A DNA stretch of 64,000 bases from Clostridia bacterium (GCA_910575245.1 CAJTEN010000004.1:124001-188000), one strand, 5' to 3'. Positions 6,605 to 16,756 are shown, counted from the stretch's first letter. The notes: a model not told the origin generated them from the letters alone. Program-made: numbers and translations.

Positions 6605-8821
6605 ATGACAGAACAGAAACTACAGGAATTACTGCAGGACATGACACTGGAAGAGAAGGTGAACCAGATGCTGCAGCTGGCAGGGGGATTTTTTACCGGA
6701 GACATGGTGGCCATGGGGCCGATGGCGGAGAAAGGATTTACGCAGGAGAATATTTCCAGAGCCGGTTCGGTGCTAGGAGCATTGGGCGCGGAGAAGCTGA
6801 AGAAGATCCAGAAGGATTTTATGGAGAAGCATCCCCATAAGATTCCGCTTCTTTTCATGTTGGATGTGATCAACGGCCTTAAGACCATCTATCCGATTCC
6901 GCTTGGGCAGGGGGCGACTTTCGAGCCGGAACTTTCGAAGAGATGCGCACAGATGGCGGCGAAGGAAGCGGCGGTTAGCGGCCTGCATGTGACCTTCTCG
7001 CCGATGGTGGATCTGGTACGGGATGCCCGGTGGGGACGGGTGATGGAGTCTACGGGCGAGGATCCTTATCTGAACAGCCTCTTTGCCGAAGCCATGGTGA
7101 AAGGCTATCAGGGAGACCAGAGCGACGATTTGCGGGAGCCTTACAGGATCGCGGCGTGTGTGAAGCATTTTGCCGGTTACGGCGCACCTACCGCAGGCCG
7201 GGATTATAATACGGTGGAATTGTCCAGGCATACGCTGAAGGAATTCTATCTGCCTTCTTACAAGGCGGGAATCGACGCAGGCGCAGCTCTTGTGATGACA
7301 TCCTTTAATACCATCGACGGGGTTCCGGCTACGGGGAACAAGTGGCTGATGCGGGACATCCTGCGGGAAGAGATGGGATTCGGCGGCGTCCTGATCTCCG
7401 ACTGGGCGGCAATCGAGGAGATCATCTATCACGGTTACTGCGCGGACAGGAAAGAGGCGGCAGTCAGGGCTGCCAAGGCCGGAGTGGATATCGATATGAT
7501 GACGGGCATCTATTCGGAGCATCTCTGTAATCTGGTCCGTGAAGGAGAGATTCCGGAGGCGCTGGTGGATGAAGCGGTGTACAGAATACTGGAGTTGAAG
7601 AACAAACTGGGTCTGTTCGAGAATCCTTACAAGGATGCGGATGCAGAGAAGGAAAAGGAAGTGATCCTTAGCAGTGAGCACAGGGAACTTGCCAGAGAGG
7701 CGGCCAGAAAGTCCTTTGTCCTTCTGAAGAATGAGGATATTCTTCCGCTGGATAAGGGGAAAAAGACAGCCTATATCGGACCTTACGTGGATAACCGGAA
7801 TATGATCGGCTCCTGGTCCGTTGTGGGAGAGACGAAGGATGTAACAACCCTTAAGGAAGCCATACAGGAACGGGAGGACGGCGAAACGGCTCTGTTTGCG
7901 TCCGGATGTCCGCTGCTTGGCGGTGAGCTGAAGCTGGAGGGATTTACGGAATCCGTGGAGGAGGAGCCTTCAGCAGAGGAATGTGAGAGTATGCTGGCAG
8001 AGGCGGTGAAGCTGGCGAAGGAAGCGGATACGGTGGTACTGGCGCTGGGTGAGCACAGACTGCAGTCCGGTGAGGCCACCAGCAATGCCACAATACAGAT
8101 TCCGAAGATCCAGATGGAGCTGTTCCGCAGAGTCTGCGAGGTGAACGGCCAGGTGGCTGTGGTATTATTCTGCGGCCGTCCGCTGGATATCCGGGAGATT
8201 TCCCAGAAGGCAAAGGCCGTTCTGGTGGTATGGATGCCTGGGACAGAAGGGGCGCGTGCGATCATGGATGTGCTTTCGGGAGCATATTATCCCAGCGGAA
8301 AGCTTCCCATGAGTTTCCCTTACTGTGTGGGACAGGTACCGGTTCACTATAATGAATATTCCACAGGAAGGCCACATGTGGAAGGAAAGGACAAAGACCG
8401 GTTCCGCTCGAAATATCTGGATATTCCCAATGAACCTCTCTATCCCTTCGGGTATGGGTTAAGCTATACCAGATTCGCTGTTTCACCTGTGGAGACCGAT
8501 AAAGAGAGCATCACCGGAGAGGAGACTCTGCAGGTGTCAGTGAATGTGCAGAATGTGGGAGATGTGGAAGGTACGGAAACCTTGCAGCTCTATATCCACG
8601 ATATTGCGGCGAGTGTGGTAAGGCCGGTGAAGGAACTGAAAGGATTTCAGAAGGTGACGCTTAAGCCGGGGCAGGAGGAGAAGGTTTCCTTCGAGATCGG
8701 AGCTAAGCAGCTTCAGTTCCTCACAGAGAATGACCGGTGGGAGAGCGAACCCGGGGAATTTGAAGTTTTTGTCGGGACGGACAGCAGTACGGTGAATGGG
8801 GTGAAGTTCTGGCTGAGATAG
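6605..8821 (+). CDS. GH3 beta-glycosidase (BglX-like), cytoplasmic
   Basis: 738 aa, full length for the family: N-terminal GH3 TIM barrel (about 1-320), C-terminal alpha/beta sandwich (about 370-600) and a fibronectin-III-like tail (about 640-735). The nucleophile is Asp266 in GVLISDWAAIEE. The substrate-binding KHFAGYGA (about residues 192-199) and SGEATSNATIQIP loop are present. There is no signal peptide, so it acts on imported oligosaccharides, removing non-reducing-end beta-glucosyl or beta-xylosyl residues; the exact sugar cannot be read from sequence. ATG 6605 follows AGGAGGAAAGAC. It stands alone behind the eroded two-component remnants. Confidence 0.93.
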   Translation: MTEQKLQELLQDMTLEEKVNQMLQLAGGFFTGDMVAMGPMAEKGFTQENISRAGSVLGALGAEKLKKIQKDFMEKHPHKIPLLFMLDVINGLKTIYPIPLGQGATFEPELSKRCAQMAAKEAAVSGLHVTFSPMVDLVRDARWGRVMESTGEDPYLNSLFAEAMVKGYQGDQSDDLREPYRIAACVKHFAGYGAPTAGRDYNTVELSRHTLKEFYLPSYKAGIDAGAALVMTSFNTIDGVPATGNKWLMRDILREEMGFGGVLISDWAAIEEIIYHGYCADRKEAAVRAAKAGVDIDMMTGIYSEHLCNLVREGEIPEALVDEAVYRILELKNKLGLFENPYKDADAEKEKEVILSSEHRELAREAARKSFVLLKNEDILPLDKGKKTAYIGPYVDNRNMIGSWSVVGETKDVTTLKEAIQEREDGETALFASGCPLLGGELKLEGFTESVEEEPSAEECESMLAEAVKLAKEADTVVLALGEHRLQSGEATSNATIQIPKIQMELFRRVCEVNGQVAVVLFCGRPLDIREISQKAKAVLVVWMPGTEGARAIMDVLSGAYYPSGKLPMSFPYCVGQVPVHYNEYSTGRPHVEGKDKDRFRSKYLDIPNEPLYPFGYGLSYTRFAVSPVETDKESITGEETLQVSVNVQNVGDVEGTETLQLYIHDIAASVVRPVKELKGFQKVTLKPGQEEKVSFEIGAKQLQFLTENDRWESEPGEFEVFVGTDSSTVNGVKFWLR

Positions 8822-8850
8822 GGAATTGAAAATAAAATACCTGATATAGA

Positions 8851-8885
8851 TACAGCGCCTGAACAGGGACAGTTTAGGCGCTGTA
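8851..8885 (+). terminator. Hairpin after the GH3 gene
   Basis: TACAGCGCCT (8851-8860) pairs perfectly with AGGCGCTGTA (8876-8885). There is no immediate U tract (a T run comes about 25 bases later), so termination strength is uncertain. Confidence 0.5.
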
Positions 8886-8943
8886 TTGCTGTAGAGCGCT
8901 ATAGCTTCTTTTTTTACAGGGATTTTGTTATACTGATATTAAG

Positions 8944-8986
8944 ATATAGTAAACGGCATAACAAATTTCTAATGTCGTTTACTATA
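8944..8986. repeat. Inverted repeat with TATAGTAAACG arms
   Basis: TATAGTAAACGGCAT near 8944-8958 is mirrored by ATGTCGTTTACTATA near 8972-8986 with one mismatch. The left arm plus ATAACAAA recurs near 47274 as TATAGTAAACGACATAACAAA. It lies just upstream of the response regulator ribosome binding site and may be an operator or a dispersed repeat. Confidence 0.55.
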
Positions 8987-9007
8987 ACTATGGTGGAGAG
9001 GACAATT

Positions 9008-9697
9008 ATGGAACAGATTTTAGTTGTAGAAGATGACCTGGCACTCAGCACGGGGCTGTGCTTCGAATTGGATGCGGCAGGATATGTCACGCAGGCGGCA
9101 TATAACTGCCGGAAAGCGGAATATCTTGTGGAGCAGGAGAAGTTTTCCCTTGTGATACTGGACGTGAATCTTCCGGACGGGAACGGATTTGACCTCTGCC
9201 GGACCATCAAAAGCCGCTATCCGGAGCTTCCGGTCCTGTTTCTGACAGCCAATGATTTGGAAGAAGATATGCTAAAAGGCTACAATCTCGGGGCGGAGGA
9301 CTATATCACGAAACCATTCCGTATGTCCATTTTATTAAAAAAAATGGAAGTAGCTTTGCGCCGCGGTACAGTTCCGGCCGAGAAGAAAACGGAGGAAGAA
9401 TGTTACAGAGATGATTTTCTGGAGATAGATTTCGGGGCGCTGACCGCAGTGTGTGGCGGAGAGAAGCTGTCGATCACGCCTAACGAGTACAAGTTGCTGC
9501 GGGTGCTTGTGGCTAATGTGGGTAATGTTGTCACAAGGCGGATGCTGCTTGAAAAGTTATGGGATTGCGACGGGAATTTTATAGATGATCATACCCTGAC
9601 CGTGACAATGAACAGGCTGCGGGCGAAGATTGAAGACAAAGAACATGTCTATATTAAGACGGTGCGCGGGATGGGGTATATATGGGAGAAGACATAG
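9008..9697 (+). CDS. OmpR/PhoB-family response regulator
   Basis: 229 aa from ATG 9008 (MEQILVVEDD), chosen because GGAGAGG lies just upstream; the longer frame starts inside the repeat. The receiver has the acidic pair EDD (residues 8-10), phosphoacceptor Asp52 in ILDVNLPDGNG and the conserved Lys in YITKPF. The C-terminal winged helix has VTRRMLLEKLWD and VRGMGYIWEK. It is followed 15 bases later by its cognate sensor kinase. No ABC transporter or other target gene follows the pair, so the stimulus is unknown. Confidence 0.9.
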   Translation: MEQILVVEDDLALSTGLCFELDAAGYVTQAAYNCRKAEYLVEQEKFSLVILDVNLPDGNGFDLCRTIKSRYPELPVLFLTANDLEEDMLKGYNLGAEDYITKPFRMSILLKKMEVALRRGTVPAEKKTEEECYRDDFLEIDFGALTAVCGGEKLSITPNEYKLLRVLVANVGNVVTRRMLLEKLWDCDGNFIDDHTLTVTMNRLRAKIEDKEHVYIKTVRGMGYIWEKT

Positions 9698-9712
9698 CCG
9701 GGAGGTATCGAT

Positions 9713-10735
9713 ATGGGACAGAAGATGGATAGAGCAGTCCGCCGGGGCGTGATTATGACAGGGAGTGTTTTGTTTGGCGGATTTGTTTATGTGGTGTGGG
9801 GATGGGTTCCGCGGGCGGATATACGTCTTATGCTGATTGGGCTGTGTGGGGGATTGTGTCTGCTTGGCTTGTTTTGGGGGCTGTGGCAGAGACGGCAGCT
9901 CTGTGGCTTCGCGGATGAACTGTGCAGGACGCTGGATGATCTGATTGCGGGGCGGAAGCCGGAGGAATACCTTCCCTATGAAGATACGCTGACAGCCAGA
10001 ATCCAGGGGAAATTTCTGCAGTATTATGACCTGATGAGTGAAGGGAGAAGACAGAGCAGACAGGATAAGCAGGTCATACAGGAACTGGTCTCCGATATTT
10101 CCCATCAGGTCAAGACGCCGATCGCCAATTTGCAGATGTTTATGGGGATCTTACAGTCACATGATTTGAGCAGGGAGAAGCGGGCGGAGTTTCTGGATAC
10201 AATGATTGGTCAGACTAATAAACTGGATTTCCTGATGCAGTCTTTGATCAAGATGTCAAGACTGGAGACGGGAACATTTGCCCTGCATGTGGAGAGAACC
10301 AGCCTGTATGATACGATCGCACAGGCGGTGAACGGGATATGGGCCAGGGCGGAGGCCAAAGGGCTCCGGCTGTCGGTAGAGTGTGACAATGATATTACTG
10401 CCAGGCATGACGTGAAGTGGACCGCTGAGGCGCTGGGGAATATTCTGGATAATGCGGTAAAGTACACACAGGCAGGCGGCAGTATCAGAATCAGCGTCCG
10501 GCCCTGGCAGTTTTATACCCGTGTGGACATTGAGGATACCGGCATAGGAATACCGGAGGAGCAGTATCACGAAGTGTTTAAGCGTTTCTGGAGGAGTGAG
10601 GAAACGGCGGCGCAGGAGGGAGTCGGACTGGGGCTCTATCTGGCGCAGGAGATCGTTACCAGACAGAGAGGGTATGTCAGTGTGAAGTCGGTGGTAGGAG
10701 AAGGGACAACGTTTTCGGTGTATCTGTTGACGTGA
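9713..10735 (+). CDS. Sensor histidine kinase (HisKA), partner of the OmpR regulator
   Basis: 340 aa. Two closely spaced membrane segments (about residues 13-30 and 37-56) with almost no external loop indicate a sensor working within or at the membrane. The phosphoacceptor is His131 in SDISHQVKTP. N, G1 and G2 boxes are present (LGNILDNAVKY, DTGIGIPEE, GVGLGLYLAQE). The short-loop architecture is like intramembrane-sensing kinases that partner cell-envelope-stress or bacitracin-type transporters, but no such transporter is adjacent. It converges on the YesN-type gene that ends at 10739. Confidence 0.9.
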   Translation: MGQKMDRAVRRGVIMTGSVLFGGFVYVVWGWVPRADIRLMLIGLCGGLCLLGLFWGLWQRRQLCGFADELCRTLDDLIAGRKPEEYLPYEDTLTARIQGKFLQYYDLMSEGRRQSRQDKQVIQELVSDISHQVKTPIANLQMFMGILQSHDLSREKRAEFLDTMIGQTNKLDFLMQSLIKMSRLETGTFALHVERTSLYDTIAQAVNGIWARAEAKGLRLSVECDNDITARHDVKWTAEALGNILDNAVKYTQAGGSIRISVRPWQFYTRVDIEDTGIGIPEEQYHEVFKRFWRSEETAAQEGVGLGLYLAQEIVTRQRGYVSVKSVVGEGTTFSVYLLT

Positions 10736-10738
10736 TCT

Positions 10739-12334
10739 TCACCCCGTATTCTCCCGATACGCCGAAGGCGAAAGCCCCATACACTTCTTGAAGCTGGTAG
10801 AGAAATAATACTGGTTCGCATATCCGCATTTTTCACTGATCTCCCGCAGTGAAAGTGTGGAATTCTTCAGATATTGACAGGCAGCCTCAATACGTGTGGC
10901 GGTGATCGTGTCACTGATGCTGACTTCCATATTCTTCTTAAAGAGCGCACTCAGGTAAGCCGGGCTGACATTGGCGAAACGGGCAATGTCGTGCAGGCAG
11001 AGTCCGTTATTCTGGTAGTTTTCCCGGATATAGCCAAGAACCTGCCCGCATAGCTGGTTGTGGTAGGTTTTCAGCGAGATATCCAGTTTCTGGCAGGCAA
11101 GATTACAGATCTCAGAGAGCCATGAGAAGAACTCCTCATTGGTATTGAAAGAATACAGTTGGGAATATGTTTTGGCAATCTTTGCTTCCAGGTCTTTTGT
11201 ATCGATATTTAGTTCATACAGAAATTTTAACAGTCTGCCAAGCAGATTGTAGGTACGTACAAAAACGAAATCCTTTGCCTGGTATTTGGCTGTAAAATCG
11301 GCGGAAAAATCCTTGATCCAGGCTTCCATGGCGGGATAGTCTTTCTGGCAGATCAGACGGATCAGTTCTTCCTCACGGGAATCGGAAAAGGGTTCTAAAG
11401 AAAGGTTTCTGCCGAAAGCTTCTCTGGAATCAAATATGTTTTTCTGAGGAAAGAAAAAGCGGTATTCCAGAGCATGTTTGGCGCTCTCATAAGAAAGATG
11501 CACATTCCACAGATCAGTAACAATGTTGCCGATTCCTATATTTAAGGAAAGGCCGGAGTTCTGATAGTTTGAGATGATATCCGATGCAATTTTGTGTATG
11601 GTCTGCAGAAAATGATTTGCATTGGAACTGTTCTGTCCAAGAACCAGTTCCAGGCAGTCAAATCTTTTAATGAGATAGAAAAAATCAAATATTTTACAGT
11701 TATCCAGGATCGTATCGTGGATTTGGTACAGGAGCATCTCATATTGCGCTACGCCAAGTTCATTTTTCAATTCGGAAGCATTCTCCACATTAAAAACAGT
11801 CACATTAAAGAAACGGTACTGCAGTTCCAGATTGAGATATTCCATATGGGAAGTCAGATGGTAGGCGGCCTCTTTGCCGGAATAATTCAAAAGGTCAGCA
11901 AAGAATTTCTCAACCATGGCAGGACGGCTGAGCTCCAACAGCTTCATATTTTTTCGTTCCCGGTCGATCAGCTCGCAGGCTCCCTTTACTTTTTCTGTCA
12001 GATACGCATAATCGATCGGTTTTTCGATGTAGTCATATACGCCGATGCGGATAGCGTTTTTAGCGTATTCAAATTTATCGTAGGCGGAAATCAGTATGAT
12101 CTTGACGAAGGGATTATAGGAAATCGCCAGTCTGCTCATGGAAATTCCGTTCAGATCGGGCATTTCAATATCAGAGATAATGATATCCGCAGGATCTTTT
12201 TTTAAAGCGTCAAGGGCAGAGAGGCCGCTGTATTTTATATGCACAACCTGTGCGTCGAGGGCGGCCCAGTCGATGTTTCTGCTGATTCCCTCTACGGACA
12301 ATGCATTGTCATCTACCAGCATTATTTTTTTCAT
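10739..12334 (-). CDS. YesN-type response regulator with AraC DNA-binding domain
   Basis: 531 aa. Receiver with phosphoacceptor Asp55 in IIISDIEMPDLNG and FEYAKNAIRIGVYDYIEKP; a long middle region; and a C-terminal AraC helix-turn-helix (HDIARFANVSPAYLSALFKK, then CGYANQYYFSTSFKK). The ATG overlaps the stop of the upstream kinase gene (12331-12334), giving translational coupling. The pair is divergent from the SBP/permease/GH172 genes starting at 14442, the usual target of such systems. Confidence 0.93.
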   Translation of the reverse strand: MKKIMLVDDNALSVEGISRNIDWAALDAQVVHIKYSGLSALDALKKDPADIIISDIEMPDLNGISMSRLAISYNPFVKIILISAYDKFEYAKNAIRIGVYDYIEKPIDYAYLTEKVKGACELIDRERKNMKLLELSRPAMVEKFFADLLNYSGKEAAYHLTSHMEYLNLELQYRFFNVTVFNVENASELKNELGVAQYEMLLYQIHDTILDNCKIFDFFYLIKRFDCLELVLGQNSSNANHFLQTIHKIASDIISNYQNSGLSLNIGIGNIVTDLWNVHLSYESAKHALEYRFFFPQKNIFDSREAFGRNLSLEPFSDSREEELIRLICQKDYPAMEAWIKDFSADFTAKYQAKDFVFVRTYNLLGRLLKFLYELNIDTKDLEAKIAKTYSQLYSFNTNEEFFSWLSEICNLACQKLDISLKTYHNQLCGQVLGYIRENYQNNGLCLHDIARFANVSPAYLSALFKKNMEVSISDTITATRIEAACQYLKNSTLSLREISEKCGYANQYYFSTSFKKCMGLSPSAYRENTG

Positions 12335-14142
12335 TCGAATTCTACTCCTTCCATCTGAGAAAATTCTATTGTGACGCAGGTACCCTGACAGGGGCTGCTT
12401 TCGATATCAATATGTCCGCTGCCATAATGTTCACTGGAAATACGGGCATTTACATTACAGATTCCGAAATGTTTCTCATAATTTACTGCCTGATCCCGGA
12501 GATTCCGCCGCAGTTCCTGCAGCTTTTCGGGAGGGATTCCGGCGCCGTTATCCTTGATTTTCAGGATGACAGTATCGTCTCCGTAAACAGCCGAGATCCG
12601 AATCAGAATATTCGGAGTCTGGGCGGAAATGCCGTGAAGAATACAATTCTCCAGAAAGGGCTGCAGGGTAAAACGGCAGATCAGGAAGTTTTCTATGCCG
12701 CTTTCCAGGTCAATGCGCCATTCCAGGTTGTTATTATGGCAGAGTTTTTCCATATTCAGGTAAAGCGAGGCAATCTCCAATTCATCCCGCAGTAGAATCA
12801 ATTCATCGGATTTATGCAGCGTCAGCCTGTAAAACCGCGTCAGATCTGTGATCATCTGGTCGGCAATATCCAGCCTGCCCAGGGATTGGCAGGTCCTGAT
12901 GGAACCCAGGATGTTGTACAGAAAATGCGGGTTGATCTGGGATTGCAGAAGCTGGTATTTGAGCCGCTCTTCTTTCAGGGACAGCTCTAAGATGGATTTC
13001 AGGTTGTTCTGAATTGCCGTCTGCATCTGCTCGAAGGTAAGTCCCAGCATATCAATCTCATCGTAAAGAGACGGATCGGCCGGCTTCGGAATTGTCAGAG
13101 CCTGATAGGACGGGGGATTAGGATTTAACCGGAAGGTTTCCATTGCCTTCGATAACGTATTGATTTTGACGGAAAGGCTCCGGGAGATCAACAGGACGAT
13201 CAGAATAGTTGCAGGCAGGGCAATGAGCAGGGTAAGTAAAATCGCGCGGAGCAGGACGGCAGTGCTGTCCGTGATATAGCGTTTGGGAATATCAGTGATC
13301 TGGTACCAGCCGTTATCAAGTATGGATGCATGGATGTAAGAGTCCTCATGGACAAAATACGGGTTCTTATTATCTTCTATGGTCTGCAGAAAATCGGAAG
13401 ACAGCGCCCTGCCATACAGTTCCGGCTCAGAGGAAGCGATAATTGTACCATCCGGAAGGGCAAGATATCCGCAGGTATCCGTATTGGAAAAGGATGCCGT
13501 GAGCATCTCGGAAAAATCCGCCGTATCCATCAGGATAAAATAAGCATACTCTAACCGGCCGCTGCCCTGGTTACACAAGGCACGGCAGCAGATAATGGAG
13601 TCGGTTTTCCTGTTTGCGGACAGCATAAAAGGTATTTTGATCTGAGGACGGAAAAGCCACAGGGAGGAGGCTCCCAGCGTCTGCAGATCTTCCGGGGATA
13701 CAGAGAGAAGATCTAACTGGCTTATAGGATAGAAATACAATCCTTCGTCGCTTCCGAAATTACCATCCTGCAGAAATACACAGATCTGGTAGAAGTCAAA
13801 GGTAGAAAGGTACAGGGAGATATCTTCGCGAAGCTGCGTGATGGTGTCCAGGTAAGCGGATAGTTCCTCTCTGTTGGCGCTTTCCAGGGTATACATATTG
13901 TATTGCAGGGCGCCGGCGACATTCTCGGCCTGTCTGATTCTGGCGGAGAGCTGGGCGTGGAGCTGATCTGCCGTCATGATAGAGGCATCCATCGTTTTAT
14001 CCCAGGCGATGGAACGGGAAACAATATAGGAAACATAGCTGATCATGCCAAGCGGGATAAGCGTACATAATAAGAATGCCGCCAGCAGTTTTATCCGGAA
14101 GCGGGAGAACAGCCTGCGGAATTGTCGGATTATATTTTTCAT
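12331..14142 (-). CDS. YesM-type sensor histidine kinase
   Basis: 603 aa. First membrane segment about residues 14-34, an extracellular dCache-like sensor region (about 35-280), a second membrane segment about 285-307, HAMP, a His_kinase domain with His406 in SQINPHFLYNILG, and HATPase_c with DNGAGIPPEKL. Such kinases sense extracellular sugars, often through a binding protein, and signal to the AraC-type regulator encoded immediately downstream. The divergent binding-protein gene at 14442 is the likely sensory partner and target. Confidence 0.93.
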   Translation of the reverse strand: MKNIIRQFRRLFSRFRIKLLAAFLLCTLIPLGMISYVSYIVSRSIAWDKTMDASIMTADQLHAQLSARIRQAENVAGALQYNMYTLESANREELSAYLDTITQLREDISLYLSTFDFYQICVFLQDGNFGSDEGLYFYPISQLDLLSVSPEDLQTLGASSLWLFRPQIKIPFMLSANRKTDSIICCRALCNQGSGRLEYAYFILMDTADFSEMLTASFSNTDTCGYLALPDGTIIASSEPELYGRALSSDFLQTIEDNKNPYFVHEDSYIHASILDNGWYQITDIPKRYITDSTAVLLRAILLTLLIALPATILIVLLISRSLSVKINTLSKAMETFRLNPNPPSYQALTIPKPADPSLYDEIDMLGLTFEQMQTAIQNNLKSILELSLKEERLKYQLLQSQINPHFLYNILGSIRTCQSLGRLDIADQMITDLTRFYRLTLHKSDELILLRDELEIASLYLNMEKLCHNNNLEWRIDLESGIENFLICRFTLQPFLENCILHGISAQTPNILIRISAVYGDDTVILKIKDNGAGIPPEKLQELRRNLRDQAVNYEKHFGICNVNARISSEHYGSGHIDIESSPCQGTCVTIEFSQMEGVEFE

Positions 14143-14403
14143 TTTTACCTCTCTTCATTTCTCGGATTTTTCCTGATTCGTATATTAGTGATGTTCTTAA
14201 TCAGGTTCATTACTGAGTGCTTTCAATGACAGGATATTCATAATAACGAAGTTATCTGACCTTCCGTTAATGTAATAATGATTATAATATTATAATAAAG
14301 GAGTCTCACCAAATTCAACAGATATAAAAATAATATAAATGAATCAAAAGAAATTGTATTTTTATCGCTGTTTCTTTTTGTTAACCTTGGTTTGTAAACA
14401 AGG

Positions 14404-14420
14404 AGGCGGTCAAACCGCCC
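14404..14420 (+). promoter_or_regulatory. Short hairpin in the leader of the SBP gene
   Basis: GGCGGT-CAA-ACCGCC forms a 6 bp stem with a 3-base loop 20 bases before the ribosome binding site AAGGAGG of the SBP gene. A weaker CTTG/CAAG arm pair precedes it. It may stabilise the mRNA or modulate translation; no riboswitch class is recognised. Confidence 0.4.
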
Positions 14421-14441
14421 GAATCATAAGGAGGAAAAGTG

Positions 14442-15788
14442 ATGAAAAAGAAACTTGTAAGCGTTTTGCTGACTGCGGCTCTGACATGTTCTCTCTGTGC
14501 AGGCTGCGGAAGTTCTGGAAGCGATGGAGGAAACAGTGCGGCGTCCGGTGACGGCGGAAGCAGTGAGACTGCATCAGATGATGCTGGAAGCACAGAGGCG
14601 TCATCTGATGACGGAGCAGCAGATACAGGGAGCAAGGACGGGGAATATGATCTGACTCTGTATACCATCAACTCTACGGATGCAGATTTCAATGACTGGC
14701 TGGCTAATGTGGAAGGTGCTACCGGATTAAAGATCAATGTGATTGCCGCACCGACAGATTCCGATACAAGACAGCAGAAGATCACAACCATTCTTTCTAC
14801 CGGTGATACAAGCGTGGATGTTCTGGAGATCAACGATGAAATGAGCGCATCTTTCAAGAACTCCGGCTGGCTGGAGGGACTCAATGATACTGTTATGACA
14901 GAAGATATCCGCGATGAATTTCCACAGGGCTATGTGGCAGACATGATCACGGACAAGAATGGACAGATCGTCGGGGTTCCGGGTTATTCGGGATACCTGG
15001 CATTTTGGGTAAATCAGGAGATCATGGATGAGGCAGGAATTACTTCTATTGATACCAAAGAAGAGTTTGTGGCATATTTAGAGGCAGCTTCCGGTGACGG
15101 CAGATATGGCTACGGCGGTTCCTGGGAGAAGACCTATGTATTCAATGAGATTGCGCAGTTTGTCAATATGTTCGGCGGCGATTACCTGGACTGGACAAAT
15201 CCGGCGAACAAGGAAGCAATGGAATTCATTCATGAGATGGTAGAGAAGGGTTATACACCGATCGACCAGATCGCCGATAAGTATGAGCAGATGAACCCGA
15301 AATTCAATGACGGGAAATACGGCAGCCTGTTTATGTGGGGATTAGGAACAGATTATGCCCAGGCAGATATGCTTGGAGAAGATAAAATACATATGACAAT
15401 GGTTCCGCAGTTCTCGGACAAGAGATATATTTTTACAGATTCCTGGAGTTATGTATTGAACACCGCTTCACAGAACAAAGAAGCAGCCATCAAGTTCCTG
15501 CAGTATATGGCAAGCGAAGAGGGCATGAAGGCTAACTATGAAGCATTTGACAGATATCCGGCAAGAAAGGATGTCGCGGAGAAGGTGGTTCCGGATACCG
15601 ATCCTGCAAAGGAGATCTATTCCAGATATGCAAACGAATGTGTCGTAAAAGGACGTCCGATGCTGCCGCAGACTATGGAATTTATTTCTGCAATGGGAAC
15701 GATCTTCCAGTCCTATGTGAAGGATGAGATAACGGTTGACGAGTTCTGTGCAAAAGCGCAGGAGTATGTGGAAACTTATAACAACTAA
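14442..15788 (+). CDS. ABC sugar-binding lipoprotein (family 1 SBP)
   Basis: 448 aa. Lipoprotein signal with lipobox LCAGC (Cys about residue 22), then a Ser/Gly/Asp-rich linker (about 25-65) and a type-1 extracellular solute-binding fold, including FWVNQEIMDEAG and GYGGSWEKTYVFNE. ATG 14442 was chosen over the GTG one codon earlier because AAGGAGG lies 8 bases upstream. It heads a plus-strand operon with two permeases, a GH172 enzyme and a second paralogous SBP. The cytosolic ATPase (MsmX-like) is not encoded here, as is usual for such importers. Confidence 0.92.
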   Translation: MKKKLVSVLLTAALTCSLCAGCGSSGSDGGNSAASGDGGSSETASDDAGSTEASSDDGAADTGSKDGEYDLTLYTINSTDADFNDWLANVEGATGLKINVIAAPTDSDTRQQKITTILSTGDTSVDVLEINDEMSASFKNSGWLEGLNDTVMTEDIRDEFPQGYVADMITDKNGQIVGVPGYSGYLAFWVNQEIMDEAGITSIDTKEEFVAYLEAASGDGRYGYGGSWEKTYVFNEIAQFVNMFGGDYLDWTNPANKEAMEFIHEMVEKGYTPIDQIADKYEQMNPKFNDGKYGSLFMWGLGTDYAQADMLGEDKIHMTMVPQFSDKRYIFTDSWSYVLNTASQNKEAAIKFLQYMASEEGMKANYEAFDRYPARKDVAEKVVPDTDPAKEIYSRYANECVVKGRPMLPQTMEFISAMGTIFQSYVKDEITVDEFCAKAQEYVETYNN

Positions 15789-15801
15789 GCGTAAAAAGAA
15801 G

Positions 15802-15849
15802 AAATGTGGTGGGTACAGTGTCAGTGTATACTGTCCTCCGCATTTTTAA
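15802..15849 (+). terminator. Intercistronic hairpin after the SBP gene
   Basis: AAATGTGG-GG-ACAGT pairs imperfectly with ACTGT-CC-CCGCATTT, followed by TTAAAA. It lies between the SBP and permease genes and is likely a partial terminator or processing stem that raises SBP mRNA relative to the permeases. Confidence 0.55.
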
Positions 15850-15861
15850 AAGGAGGATGGA

Positions 15862-16737
15862 ATGATTGATAAGAAGTCACTCCAGTGGATTGCCTGGGTA
15901 TTGATTTTGCCGGTATTGCTTTTAAGAGGATTCACGACAATTTATCCTGTGATTAAAACAGTGTTCAACAGCTTCTACGATATCAGGATTTTGAGCGGCG
16001 TCAACGAATTTGCCGGTATTTCCAATTATCTTAATGTATTTAAAGATCAGAAAGTAATTACCACACTGAAATTCACGGGGATTTTTGTGGTGGTTTCCAT
16101 GTTTTTTCATATCATACTCGGTGTTGGCCTGGCATTGATTCTGAACATGAAATTCAAGGGGCGGCGTTTCCTGCGTACGATTGTGCTGATTCCCTGGGCA
16201 ATGCCATCCGTTGTAATAGGTATGGCGGGAAAATGGGCGTTTAACAATGACTATGGTTTGATCAACGATTTTGTGCGCCGGTTTCATCCGGATTTCCAGC
16301 TTAACTGGCTGATTAATACGGGTTCCGCAAGAGCGGCAGTCATCTCGTTGGATTTGTGGAAAGATCTGCCGTTCTTTGCCATTCTGGTGTTATCCGGACT
16401 GCAGTTTATTTCCAGCGATATCTATGAAGCTGCGAAGGTGGATGGGGCAAACGCAGTAAAGTCCTTTTTCTATATAACATTACCGTTAATCATGAGAAAC
16501 GTTCTTACCCTGTGTATTCCTTTTACTCTTTGGAGACTGACCGGTTTCGACCTGGTGTACTCCATGACGTCCGGCGGTCCCGGAGAAGATACTTCCCTGA
16601 TCGCATATCGAATCACAATGGAAGCGTTTACTAATTTGAATGTCGGATATGCGGCGGCTCTGGCAGTCCTTCTGTTCCTTGTGATGGCGGCATTTTCATG
16701 GTTTAATATGCGGTTTATGAGCAGGTTTGAGGATTGA
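15862..16737 (+). CDS. ABC sugar permease, UgpA/MalF-type
   Basis: 291 aa with six predicted membrane helices and the ABC-binding EAA loop (AAKVDGANAVKSFFYITLP, about residues 193-211). AGGAGG precedes ATG 15862. It forms the membrane channel with the next permease for the substrate bound by the lipoprotein at 14442. Family 1 SBP-linked permeases of this type import oligosaccharides. Confidence 0.92.
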   Translation: MIDKKSLQWIAWVLILPVLLLRGFTTIYPVIKTVFNSFYDIRILSGVNEFAGISNYLNVFKDQKVITTLKFTGIFVVVSMFFHIILGVGLALILNMKFKGRRFLRTIVLIPWAMPSVVIGMAGKWAFNNDYGLINDFVRRFHPDFQLNWLINTGSARAAVISLDLWKDLPFFAILVLSGLQFISSDIYEAAKVDGANAVKSFFYITLPLIMRNVLTLCIPFTLWRLTGFDLVYSMTSGGPGEDTSLIAYRITMEAFTNLNVGYAAALAVLLFLVMAAFSWFNMRFMSRFED

Positions 16738-16756
16738 CCTGGAATGGAGGAAAAGC